A stretch of DNA of 64,000 nt from Aphis gossypii (taxonomy: Eukaryota; Arthropoda; Insecta; Hemiptera; Aphididae), in NCBI RefSeq assembly GCF_020184175.1, contig NC_065531.1, positions 46,211,213 to 46,275,212 on the forward strand, given 5' to 3'. A model generated the notes under the pieces. The model did not search any database. It was not told where the DNA came from and saw only the letters and a program-made list of their open reading frames with translations. This document shows, one piece after another, positions 25,314 to 38,200 of this stretch. The position numbers and the translations under genes were made by a program. Each line of letters starts with the position of its first letter. Position 1 is the stretch's first letter.

Positions 25314-28300
25314 CTACTTAAAATTTTTTTTGACTAAAGGCATTGGTTTGCCGCTGTCAACTAAGTCTTTTGCAGTACTAGAAGCAGTTGGTCTCATGAA
25401 TCCTAATGATTTTCTGGAGGGTGTGATTCCCGTCATACCAGATCTGCCTTGGTTCTCTTTGAAACTCGTACTCAACGGTTTTGGCTTTGGTTTGTTAACA
25501 GGAACTGCAATGCTACTACCACTGCTACTGCTTCTGCTAGCCACAGGTGTATCACGATTATGCAGTTGCAATGCATTCAATGGTTTTTTTGACTTCAAAT
25601 CCGTTGTTAGATCGTTGATTGCTCGCGTGTAGGTCGCAATACCTGGAATCTTTTTGACTGTGCTGACAGAGTTTGAGCTATTAAGCGAACTTCTAGAACT
25701 ACGCAAACTACTTTTAGAACTTGACCTTTCAACAGGCTTTGGTACACTTGTAGTTCTAACTATAGTTGGCTTTTGGACAGGTGTTGATTTTATTATAGGC
25801 TTGATTGATGGAATGACTTTCACCGTTGGTTTCTGAATCATTTGTGGAGTTCTAAAACTACTTGTTCGTTTTGGCAACTCAGTTTTTCTCACTACTATAG
25901 GTTTAATAGATGACTTAAGTGAATTTGTTTTTCTTAAGGTAGGGGCAACTGGTCCACTACTACTATTAGTATCATTACTTCCACTACTATCAGCTCTTGC
26001 TATCGTTTTTGGTATTTGTTTTTCTGTTTCAAAGTTACCTGAAGAAGTCTCCTGACTCAGTGACTCAGCCGACATCAAACTAACAGATTCTTCAAAACTA
26101 TAAAAAATAAAAACAAAGTTAATAATAAAACACTAAATGTAAAAGAAAAATAAATATAAAATAATTGTTTTATTTACCCTTCATCATTTAAGTCGTGTTC
26201 AGTTCTAATTTTTATAGGTGGTGTTAAAGCTTGTACTCTGATCTCTGGTATGAACTCACTTTTTAAATGTATTGACGATTCATCATTATCATGAAGATTT
26301 ATTTTAGTCACTCTATCCAGAGCTTTTGGCTCTATAATACTTTTCTCCGGAGAAAGCTGTCCATAAATTTTGACAGCTTTCATAATATCACCATGATCTA
26401 CAACACTTTGGTTTCTAGTTGTTCTGGGCATAGATGAGTATAGACGATTTCTAGAAAAATCTTTATTGTCATCATCAGATGTTTTATACATTAGTTTATC
26501 TTTCCACTTTTTTAATCGAACATCTGTTTCCTCATTTGCTTTTGGTGATTCGTATCCTTCCGATTTTCGACCTAAATCATCTTCTGTCGTTTTTCTGTAT
26601 CTCCGGGTACGCCTGGCTGCTGAAAATCTATCAAATTGTCCGTCCCCTAGATTTTCTTCTTCAACCGTTTGAATTTTCAATGGAATTGACTGAGGTTTTA
26701 CGATTTGCCTACGTGATGTTGGTGGTGTTTCTATATTATCTGAATCGATGTCAATTTTATCAGTTACATCTCCTGGATTAGTAGAATCTGAAGTTTTACG
26801 TCTTGGGGCAAAGGGAGGTAATAACTTTTCTTCCGGTGAATCTGGACAAGACAATTGTTTTCTTAATGAGGAAGGACTTCTTACATTAGATTTTATTTCT
26901 GGCTGATCTGTTCCCCGAATATACACTGTTAAACGATCTTGATTTGATACATTCTGTCCAAGTTTTTCAATAAAACCTTTTCTTTTGTCTTCTTCTTTGA
27001 TAGCCTAAATATTGATATGAAACAATAACACTGAACTAAGTTTTTTTAAATTTAAATAATCAATATTAAATCTTTAAACTTACATGTAAGGGTGTGCTAT
27101 GATTATCAAAATTCAATAGAGAAGTCGGTTTTTTAGATCTTTTGAGATTGGTATCAGTTTCTTCTGATGTATTTGGTACATTTAAGTTAGATTTTCGCCA
27201 TTGTGACTTATCTTTAACTGGTGGTTGAGCTTCTAAAACAATTAAGAGTTAATATTTTAGTTCTTGGTTAACTCAAAAAGTTTACTTACCAGCAATTGCT
27301 TCCATTACGCCAACAACATCAGTTTTATCAATAGTGGGTCTCCAGTCAGCATATACTCTTTTATATCCATCATTTTTTGCATTAGCCAATTTTCCTTCAG
27401 GTAATGTATCCAAAATGCTACTACGTCCATCACTCTCCGAGTCATTTTCTAATGATCGTCTATTATTTTGTATTCTTTGAGTTTTGCGTCGTAAATCATC
27501 AGAATCTTTATCTTCTTTTTCGTTCTCTTGTAACCATGCTTCAATCTTTTGTCTCCATGCTCTATAAATAAATATAACAATATTTTATCTATTCACGTTA
27601 TTATTTGTTATTATATTAATTATACTTTGGCTTTGACTCTTCTTCGGGAGTTGAAGCTGCAGTAGATACAATTGATTTAGTTTCTACAACAGGTGATGGT
27701 GAATTTGCTCGTTCTCTATCAGCACTGAAATCAGCACTTAATAAATCTGGTCTCTTTTTACCACTACCTCTGAATCTTCTTGCCCATGATCGGTCTATAA
27801 AATGAATAAATAAATTATGGTGAATATTTGAATCAACAACATTTTAAAGATTTCTACAAAATTTTATTGGTATAATTTTAGTAATTTATGAATATTTAGG
27901 TCTAATAATTAACCTAAAAAACCTGAAATTTTCACCAAATATTGCTATTACAACTTAATAAGCGTTTAAAGTTTAAATTTTAACAAACAATTTCATTATT
28001 TTGTTAAAATTCGAAGAATATTAGTAATAAAGAATAGACTGGAAATTTCCTACAGTAGGTAATTACAATTTTCAAAATATTTAGATAAATTTAAAGCTAT
28101 TTATAGATATTAAAAAAATATTGTTGATTCATGTCAATGATATTTTTGTTTCTTGATTAAAAAGTTGTTAAAGAGCTTGTTTTTTGTTATTTTGTAATTA
28201 AGTATTTAAAAGATATTGATAGAAAAATCTTTTAAGTTTTAAGACATTTTACTGTTACATAGGTATTTGGTATATTATAAATTTCAATAAATAATGATGT

Positions 28301-29235
28301 TTTTAAAATACTCAAATTTTAAGCTATTTAGGTTTAACTTGAATCCATTAAATTTCATACCGTCCTATGGTAAGTTAGTACATAATTTATACATAATGTT
28401 TTTGGCAAAATTTAGTTCAATCTACTAAATTTTGAAAATGTTAATAATTATATAAATATTATAAAAGATAAACTATATTTGCTTTGAATAGTTTTCCAAA
28501 TAGAAAAATTTATAATTAAATTAAGTTTAACATATCCTTTACATCAACTTACTTAATTACATGAACATAATATGACACCAAAGATCAATACCATTTTTTT
28601 TAAGCTAGTAAAAACCTTGATTATTTTTATCTATCCATTCCAAAAAATATGAGTTAAATTAATTATTTCTGTTTTACAAAACAATTATTTTTTTAATATA
28701 ATTTATATTTAGTACTTAAAACTTAGATTATTAGATAGGTATATTATAGTATTTAATACATATAATTGTAAAATTATTAACTCAATTATTGAACATAACA
28801 AAATTTATATGACATACATTTTTTAATGTATAGTATGATTAATTTTTATAAATTTAATAAAATGATTTTCATTACCTAAACTACCCCATGATTTTCTTTG
28901 AATATTTGATACAGGTGGAACATCTTGATTAGATGTTCGCAAGAAATCCATTAATGTTATTTCATCTTCTTCTGATGGCACTCTACTTCTTCTACGACGC
29001 AAACTTCCATTTGGAGTAACATCTTATAAATGATATAATTATAATTTTTTTTATAATTGACAAAATTAATTAGGCACTATATGTACTAAACATAATGAAT
29101 ACCTGGAGATAGATTATCTTCTTTATTAGGGTTATCAACAACACCAAGTCTTCGTCTGATCACAGCCGGTGAACCAGATACTGATATATTATCCTCTTCT
29201 GAAGTCACAATTGTCGCATTATGTGGTCTTTTACC
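25314..29235 (-). CDS. form3: formin C-terminal tail exons
   Basis: Seven exons (29235-29103, 29022-28876, 27794-27626, 27561-27290, 27232-27084, 27004-26178, 26097-25314) encode about 825 residues rich in Ser, Lys, Arg and Pro, with little sign of folding. Motifs include [31 protein letters not shown] and [23 protein letters not shown]1 has a microtubule-binding basic tail; a similar role is possible but not shown. The stop is TAG at 25314-25316. Confidence 0.85.
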
Positions 29236-32200
29236 CTATAAATAAATAAAAATAGAATATTTGACATTTTAATTTAGTTTAATTAAATATACCTTATCAA
29301 AACTCTTTTTATGAGGAAATCCTGAACGAATGTCATATAAAATTGAATCAACTAAATTATTATCAACATCAGAGCCATTATTTTGTTGATCATTGGTCAC
29401 TGTAAAATGTATTGTACATATAAATACGTTTTATAGATATTAAATTAAAAATCATAATATTATACTATAAATTATTTATCTTACAAAATCTTTTTTTTAC
29501 AGCTAATTGTTCTTCTCTTTGTTTTCGTCGAACTAAAGCTTGTTCTTCTTGTACTTTTCTTCGTTCATTTTCAGCCACTGCCAATCTAAATTTCATACAA
29601 AAACTATGAACAATTCGGAAACATTCTTCTAATTTGAATGTGTTAATATCCTCGCAAAAGAAATCGGCCAATGTTTTTCTCATGGATTCCAACTCAGCAA
29701 TATCACTTTGTAAGCCCCCAACTTGTCTTTCGGCAACCTATTAAATTTATAGATAATAATAATTGTTTGTCACTTCCAAAATATTATTATGTATTAACAT
29801 TTAAACCTTTAAAAATTCTATCATTTGATTTTTAATATCTTGTTCAGTATTGGGCAATTCAATTTGTTTTCGTACAACTTTGAACCTTGAATCTAAAGCA
29901 TTTATCTCATTTTGCAACTGTTCTACAGTAGTCCTAAAAAAAATAATTATAATAATTAACTTAACAAAACAATAAGTAAACATAAATATAAAAAATTTAG
30001 AAAGTAGGAAACCATTTTTAGGTACAGTAGGTAGGTATAGGTCTAGAAGTTAAGTGTACCTCGTTATTGGGTAAGTCATTGTAATGGATGTTAAATTTGT
30101 GTCAGCTTATACTATATAATATATTACATATACGTATCATTTTCTATTAATTCTATTAATAATTTATTTTACTATTAGTAATTTAATACCTAATACGATA
30201 CCTACCAATAAATTATAAATAGGTAAGCAATTGTATGAAATTAATTTAAATGTTTTAAAAATTGTATTGTATTATAATAAATAATAATATTAGTAAAAGT
30301 ATGCAATCCCTGCAAAAAGTATTTTTGAATTACTATTTAAAACAAAATATGAAATCGTTAATCTTTGATTAAATAACAAATTTTGTATTTTTGTACCAAT
30401 TTGAAATTGGAATGTCTATAAAAAAAACAATTTATGAAAAACCTTGTTTACATTTTCAATCATTAGTTAAAATTGTGTAAAAAAAATTTTTAAAAATTTA
30501 ATATTATTATACACAATAGTTTTAAATTTATAATTGATGGGTACCTACTAAATTCGTATAATAAGCCATCATAGATATAAACAAATTCAGTAAAATATTT
30601 TGTATTAGAATATCAAATATTGAATATTAATGTTATGTGAAGTAGATAATAATTATATTTTATTAGAAGAAATATTTTACATGAATACATGATAATAACA
30701 GTAAATGTGTATTATAAATTATAATATCATCATGTAATATAACATTTTTGTATAAACCATAAATGTATTTTTTTTAACTATAGTATATATTAAATAATTA
30801 TTTTACTTGGTAGCTTCTTCTAATACAGACATCTCTTCAGGAAATTTGAGTAAATCTTTTCTATTTTTTTCTGCTTGCTATAAAAAATTAACAATTTTAT
30901 TTCCCAACTATATTATAATTCAAGAATTCAACTGAATGTTATTTGCAGTACTCACCAATGCTACATAATGAATAAGATTCATACCAGGTTTATTAGCTCT
31001 TATATCAGTAAGTTTTTGTAAGGAACTTAATTTCACCCCAGCAGCTTTTCCCGCATAGCCACCCTAAATTTTAAATGATATGTCTTTATTTTTTTTCATT
31101 TTAACAATTTATAAATTTTTCACTTACAAAGTTCAAAAAATTTCCAGCACAAATTACCATGTATAGTACTTCTTGGAATCGCTTGTTTGTCATTAAATCT
31201 AAATTAAATTATTTTATATACCATAAAAATTATGTATTATGAATTTAATTAAGAAATATCAAATGTTTTTCTTACCTTCACCTGCAACGATCATTGAATT
31301 AATACTTGGCTCGAGGTAACTCATATTTGATGCGAATTCTTCCTTTAATAACATACTTTCAATGCGTAACTTGTAACTATAAATAAAAATTCACAAAAAA
31401 AACATTAGTTGGTATTACAAACATAGTTATAGCTTAAGGGCGAAAAACATTATTGAAGGTTAATTGTGTAGTTTTTTCTAACTTGGGAATGTCAATCAGT
31501 TGTAACAGGAATTTCTCAGCATTTCCCAATTTGGTCTTATCTCCTTCAAAAGCTCTAAGCATTTCTAATTCATCTAACTCTGGTAAAATTTTTAATAAAC
31601 CGCGCAGTTTTTCTGCCCCTATATCATCATGATCGCCATCGCGTATTAACTGTATAATATCCTCATTTGAACTGAAAAGTGAAAATAAAAATTATATTTA
31701 GGTATAAAATAGTTTTAAGTATTATTTAGTAGGTACAAACACTAACCTTCGAAATTGTTTCAAAAATATATTAACGTTTAAACTTCGTTTTCCGTCTAAT
31801 AAAACAATCTGAAATTAATTAATTTAAAAGTAATTAAAAATATATTTCCAATAATAATTCACAATATAAATTTTGTTTAAAAAAAAATTAATTTTTCATT
31901 TACTTCTGTTGGTTCTTTTCGTTTTCTATCACATTCACTAGTATCTTGGCCTAATCTAAAGTTTAATACTCCGCTTTGACTAGTTGGAGCTGTGGGGGCT
32001 TGTTGACAAAACAAACCTTCCATTTCTGACCAATCAAGATCTGGCATGGGTGAATTTTGATGGCTTCTAGCCACAAGTGACCAAATATTATGGCGCCCAA
32101 CGACCTTAATTGAAAGATTGATTAGGTAATACATAAAAAAAAGCGTTAATAAAATACTCGTAATTTGAAGACAAAAATGTATAACTGCATAATTAATAAT

Positions 32201-35200
32201 TATTTATACTTAATTATTAATGAAAAATCTTAATAGGTACCTAATATATATATTTTAATAAATCCTACATAGATATGAAATCATGATTGTTATAACTGTT
32301 ATAATTTGTTTGGACAAATAAGACATCGCTGCGTCTAGTATTAATGCTATGTAGTTAGATAAGTTAGAATATTACGTGTACCTATACTTTAAATTTCGAT
32401 AGTAAATAAAACAAACCGCTCTATCGTATAACCATTAAATTATTTATTATATCTTGTGTTTCGTGCTTACGTTGCGTAATTGATGATGTAGATATAGTTT
32501 TATAATATTACTATTTATTATTCAATATACTTATAGTACCCATATGTATTATGTAGGTACTCTTCAAAAGTAGTATTGAATATATATATTTATAAAAATA
32601 AATGGACACCACAAAAGAGGTTATTGTAATAATATTGGGGAAACAAAAAGATAATATTAAATACATAAAAACGTATCGTTATTAAAAATAGTTAAATAGT
32701 TTTAAATTAAGTCAATATTATATTATTATTATTTAGATTATAAAACATAATTCGTGCGTATACAATGGATATTTTCCACGTTAATGTTTTAATTAAAAAC
32801 TATTGTTCTTATTTCAAACTATCGTTTTCTCTCTTCCACAATTATCTAATAACGATTGATTTTACAAGCATTGTTATAATTTTTTGTATTTAAATTTTAT
32901 ATTTATAATTCATATTTTTTTCGTAGACAGTGCCGAAGATACGAGTATAACTGCAATAAAAAAAACAAAACCTTACCTTGTTGTCGGGGATTTTGTTCCA
33001 ATTAATAGTTTTCATTTTGGCTTTGGGCGTAGGAGTTTCTTGTTGAGGTAAGAGTTTAGCAACCGCAGATACCGTGGGTGGCGGTGGAGGCGCGTCCACG
33101 GTGATGGCCGACCCGCTATTGCCCATCGAGAGGAACCGTTTGCCGGTGTGTTGTGCTAATTCTACAGCCGTAGGCTGCTGATTTTGAGGAAAGAAAGGCG
33201 CTGGGGGTACCGGCGGCGGTGGTATGCCCATCAACGGTGGCGGCGGAGGTGGCGGTGGGGGTGGATTCCCTGAGGACTGTTGAGGAATTGGTGGTGGTGG
33301 AGGAGGCGGTGGCGGAGGGGTGGCCGACGTAGGTGAAGTCACGTTCGATGGACCCAATGACTGTTTGCGCCCACAACAGCACACCCGCAAACCCACATCC
33401 CTGGGTTGACTTTGACCGAGAACGCTTGGTGTGCGCAACAGGCGTGACGCGTCCTGCCGATTCTCGAGTAATGTCGAACGGTGTACCAGCGTTTCGGCTG
33501 TATCCCAGACGATATCGCTGACGGCTTCTTTGGGATCGATCCTGAGCAGATGCTGGAGGATACTCAAGAACGGTATTTCTTGTGGTGTATCTGCTACCTG
33601 CAATATACAACAGATAACCATGTATTTAGTTTTGATTTTAAGTTAAAATTACTAATCTAAAATGGATTATTCAATATTATTAGCTTAATCTCATGTAAAC
33701 ATTTTATATTCTACTATAGACGTCTATAGTACTATTGAAAAGGTTTTGGTAGTACCAGGTGTGTAGTATTGAAAGAATAAGAAATTTTAATTTTAGTGCA
33801 AATTACAAATCATATTTTTACTGCCAAAACTAATGCAAATAACATGCATATTTTTTATTTTGGGTCAAATTTCGTACAAATTAACTATAACTGACACAAT
33901 CCACACCGGTGATTGTATATCAAGTTTGCCGAATAAATGCTATTATTAGCTTTGATATACTTAATATAAATTGCAATATTGTCTATAGTAAGCATTTACC
34001 AAGAGTGACATTATAAATGTATTTAATATTGCCTACTTATCATGGGCGCCCATAAGTAACATTTTAGGGGGGTCAAAATAAAAAAATTCTCAAATGTAAT
34101 GTAATAAAGATAATAATAATATTATGGTAATATTTATTAAGCTACAAGTTTTAAATATTTTTTGTCCAGGGGGGCAAGTGCCCCATCTTACCACTCCCAA
34201 TGGGCGCCCATTCTACTTATACAATACTGCGTTTGCTGGTATCTATAGACTAGGTATATTATTAGATTAGGGCTATAGTTTATGGGTTATACTTATACGT
34301 ACTGTATAGGTATACAGAATAATAATAATTAATAAGTGTGTTATTATTGTGAGTATACACATTGCATTCATTAACGTCTTAAATATACTAAATATATGGC
34401 GTATTATCGTTTAATATGAAAATCAATAATTAATATATTGTTATAAAATTCTATTTACTCTTAAATAGGTACTTTTTTAGTCAATATACAATCAATTCCA
34501 TTTCAATATTCTTACTAATTAATATTTTCTGGTTTTTATTAATTATTATATTATTTATTAATTTATTATAGCTTAAAAGCTGTTTAATTAAACTTGCCGA
34601 TTATAGTATAATATAAACTTGAATAAATATTGGTGTTCACTGTAAATTGTATTCTTTTAGTTAAAATAAAACATTTCTAATTTTCCAATTATAAAATTCA
34701 ATTAAAAACAGTTTTAATAATAAATATACTAAACACGAACTGACGAACTTAAATTATAATTTCTACACTGCACGTAATTATAATATTAAATTAATATGTA
34801 ATAATAATTAATATTGTTATAGTACAATTTTTGTATCGGTTAATCATCTCGCCATTGATATAATAAAAAAATTAGTTAATATGCATCACATGATATTATT
34901 TAAATTTATATATTATAAAATATACTATTTTATTCACTATATATTTTATGTTTTCCTTAAATTTAAAAATGTGAATTAAGCACATTGTTTTTCTTTGAGA
35001 CGTTTATTAACAATTATTATAAATATTAAACATGAGAGAAATTTTCATTTTTAATATGCGCTTGAAAATATTTTTTAAATTGTAAAAATTAAATTAATTG
35101 TTTATATTAGGTACATATAATTGCTAAATTTTATTTTAATAATTTGTTTTACTTAGTACCCATACAGTAACTTCTTAATTTAAAATATTATGAAATATTT

Positions 35201-38200
35201 ACTAACCTGTTTTAAGATAGCGTAGAAAACATCCACATGAGAGTTTATATCAACTCCACGAAAAGGTACATCTAGAATTTGTGATTCGTCATTTTCTCGT
35301 TGTTCGTCAAAAACATCTAATTGTACTCCAAGATCTGCATAGTTTATTGATCCTTTCCTTAAATAAATGAAACATACAAGAATTTCACAAAAACTATATT
35401 GTATTTAGAGACTATAGCAGTATATAGGCATATAGCTTCCGTAATTGTTTAAGAACGACTGATGCTGGAAATAGCAATCGTTTTTATTCGGTAACTACGG
35501 AAGTTCATTTTTTTCTCACCGACGAGCTCGGTGTACTATTCTTGTATATTTAATTCTGGACTCCAGTGCCAGTGGCCCGCTGCTAGTTTATAACCATTAT
35601 TTGGCACACAGCCCGTCTTTAGGTCGGAGAAGTTAAAATAAAAAGATATCATAATGAATGTCAAGTCCAAATATATATGTAAGAATAAACATAACTTGTA
35701 ATAAATAAATTAGTTAATCAAGAGTTTGAATGTAAAATTATTTTGACTAAAGATGTGCAAATTATTATTTTTATTTTTAACTTGAATATGAAATCATTCA
35801 TTTTAATTTTTATGAATCGATGATACAGAGTTTATCACCAATATCTAGCAATTTTATATACACTGAATAAGTTTAATTATTATAAATTATTTTTGATAAC
35901 ATTTTACTCATTTTATGGGTATAGGTAATCAATTGATACAAAAAAATAAAATATTTATTAAACATACGTGGCTTTAAAGTTTAAATTAATTGTGTAGGTA
36001 CTAATAACACATTATGTGCATTAAATTATATTTTAGTAGTTGTAAATATATATATATTATTATCGTATTCATGCATGCATCTATAAATACAATTCTCCGG
36101 TTGGGTTGTTTTTAGATAGTACTTGGAAACCGTTGAATATTTCGAAAAGACATCTAATAAATTTCATGAAAATTTCTGTACTTCGCTAACGCAAGAGAGT
36201 AATTGAAACATTTGAAACACCATTGGCACCATTCCTAAAGGTTTAAATTCGTATTTTCAGTTAAACTATGCACTCTGAAGCTATAATATGTACTTTTATT
36301 AGACAACAAATTAATTCAAATTTACTATAGGAAAAAAAACCATAAACTATTTTTTTTTTTTAGAGAATAATTTGAAAAGCAATAATAGCTCAAATAAAAT
36401 TAAAAATGGACAAAGTAAGTACCCACTCTGATATTATTAAAGTAGGTGCAAGATAAAGCTACTTACATGTAATAATGTAAATGTTAAAACTTCAATTTGA
36501 ATTCACCGACAACTCAAAATTATCGTACACGGAAATGAACGAAAATGGTCTGTCAGCCTTTATATAGATACTATTAAATAATATTAAATATAATTTATGA
36601 TTTATTTATATAGTTATTATAGTAATTTATTTTATGCGTTATTGATATGGTAGGCGTAATTCCACAGAATAATATGGATTATATTATGGTATCAATAGAA
36701 TTAAAATTAATTTAAATATTTAGAAATGTTATTTAAATATAGTAATATATAATAATATAATATATCATACATAAAAATTACACAATACCTCACGAATAAT
36801 ATTTTTAAATTAAAAAAAAAAAACAACTTGAATAGTTATTCTTTGTTTAAATATTTAATCTCGTCCAAATTTAATTCAAATGTCAATTAAAAAAACTGAG
36901 CTTTTGTATCTTTAATATTTTTAAATAGGTAGCTATATTAACAACTGATTAGAAACCTTGTATTACATTTTTAAGTTTATTGCCAGAGCTACAATTTTTA
37001 ATTAACACTTATATAAATGTATTTTTAATGTTTATAAATAACTCAGTTAAATTTTTTTAAATTATACTATTTATAATTATAAAAACCTTAACAATTGGTC
37101 AAAAATTCCGTTTTCAATTTATTAACTAATCAATTTTGTTTTTCCAGTTAGGTATATTGAAAAATACTGGACTTTCTTACTTTTGACTCCTTCAAAGTGC
37201 AAAGTATTAACTAGATCCAATTTGCTACCAGAACCCATACCAAAGATGAAAATTGAATTATTTTTACTAACCCAGTAAAGATAACGACAGTCTCAAAAAA
37301 ATCCCATTTTATTGTAAAATTAATGCATTTGTTGCTTCGCCTAAAATCTTCTAAATTATAAGTTATAGGAAATAGATATAATACTTTTAATAGATTATAG
37401 TAAAAATGTTCTAAATTCCTAAATATGACATATTAGGTATGTAGTGTAAACTATTGAACTGTACTTATAGATTATAGAATAAATACAAATAATAATATAG
37501 GAATCTGGTATATATGTATTTAATACATTTTATAGGTAATCATTATGTATACTAACATATTTAGTAAAAATGTCCATATTTATGTCAACATCTAGAGTTT
37601 TATTTATTGTTATAAAACATGAAAAATAAGAAACCGATATAGTGGCATTGTTGGCATCATTCGGCGAAGCCTTTAATTTAATTGAAATGTTTTTTTTATT
37701 AAATTAACATATTAAACAAAAATAGTTATGAAACACATTAAAAATCCTCAGAATATCATGGTAACAATAAGTAGGTATGTACTACGAATAAAACATCAAG
37801 TATATCGACTTAAATTGTTAGTTGTCAGGTTAGGGTTTTAATGGATAAATTAAAATTAATTACCTCAGTTCATTTAATATTGGAAGAAGTTTGAGACCTG
37901 AAAAAAAAATTATTTTATTTATTTATTGTAAGATAACAATAATTAGGTACAATAAATATAATTTAATTTAATTGTTTCATTCATGAACGTAATTTAATTG
38001 TTTAATATAAAATATTCAACCAAAATATGCAAAATCAGCATTTCCTAAGTATTTAACTAACAGTTGAAGTTAAACAGTTTAACTGTTAACGTGTTCATAA
38101 ATTATTATTATTTTTTTTTTTTTTATTACAATCTAATAATATTGTTTATAGATCATAGGCGGATATTGGGAGGGGCTTAAGCTCCCCCCCCAAAAAAAAC

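Noticed and set aside
25270..25836. Plus-strand frames
   Set aside because: Mirror of the formin tail exon; their Leu-rich content comes from reversed Ser/Lys codons.
33116..33646. Several frames overlapping the formin FH1 exon
   Set aside because: Only the frame giving proline runs and INWNKIP fits formins and the splice phases.
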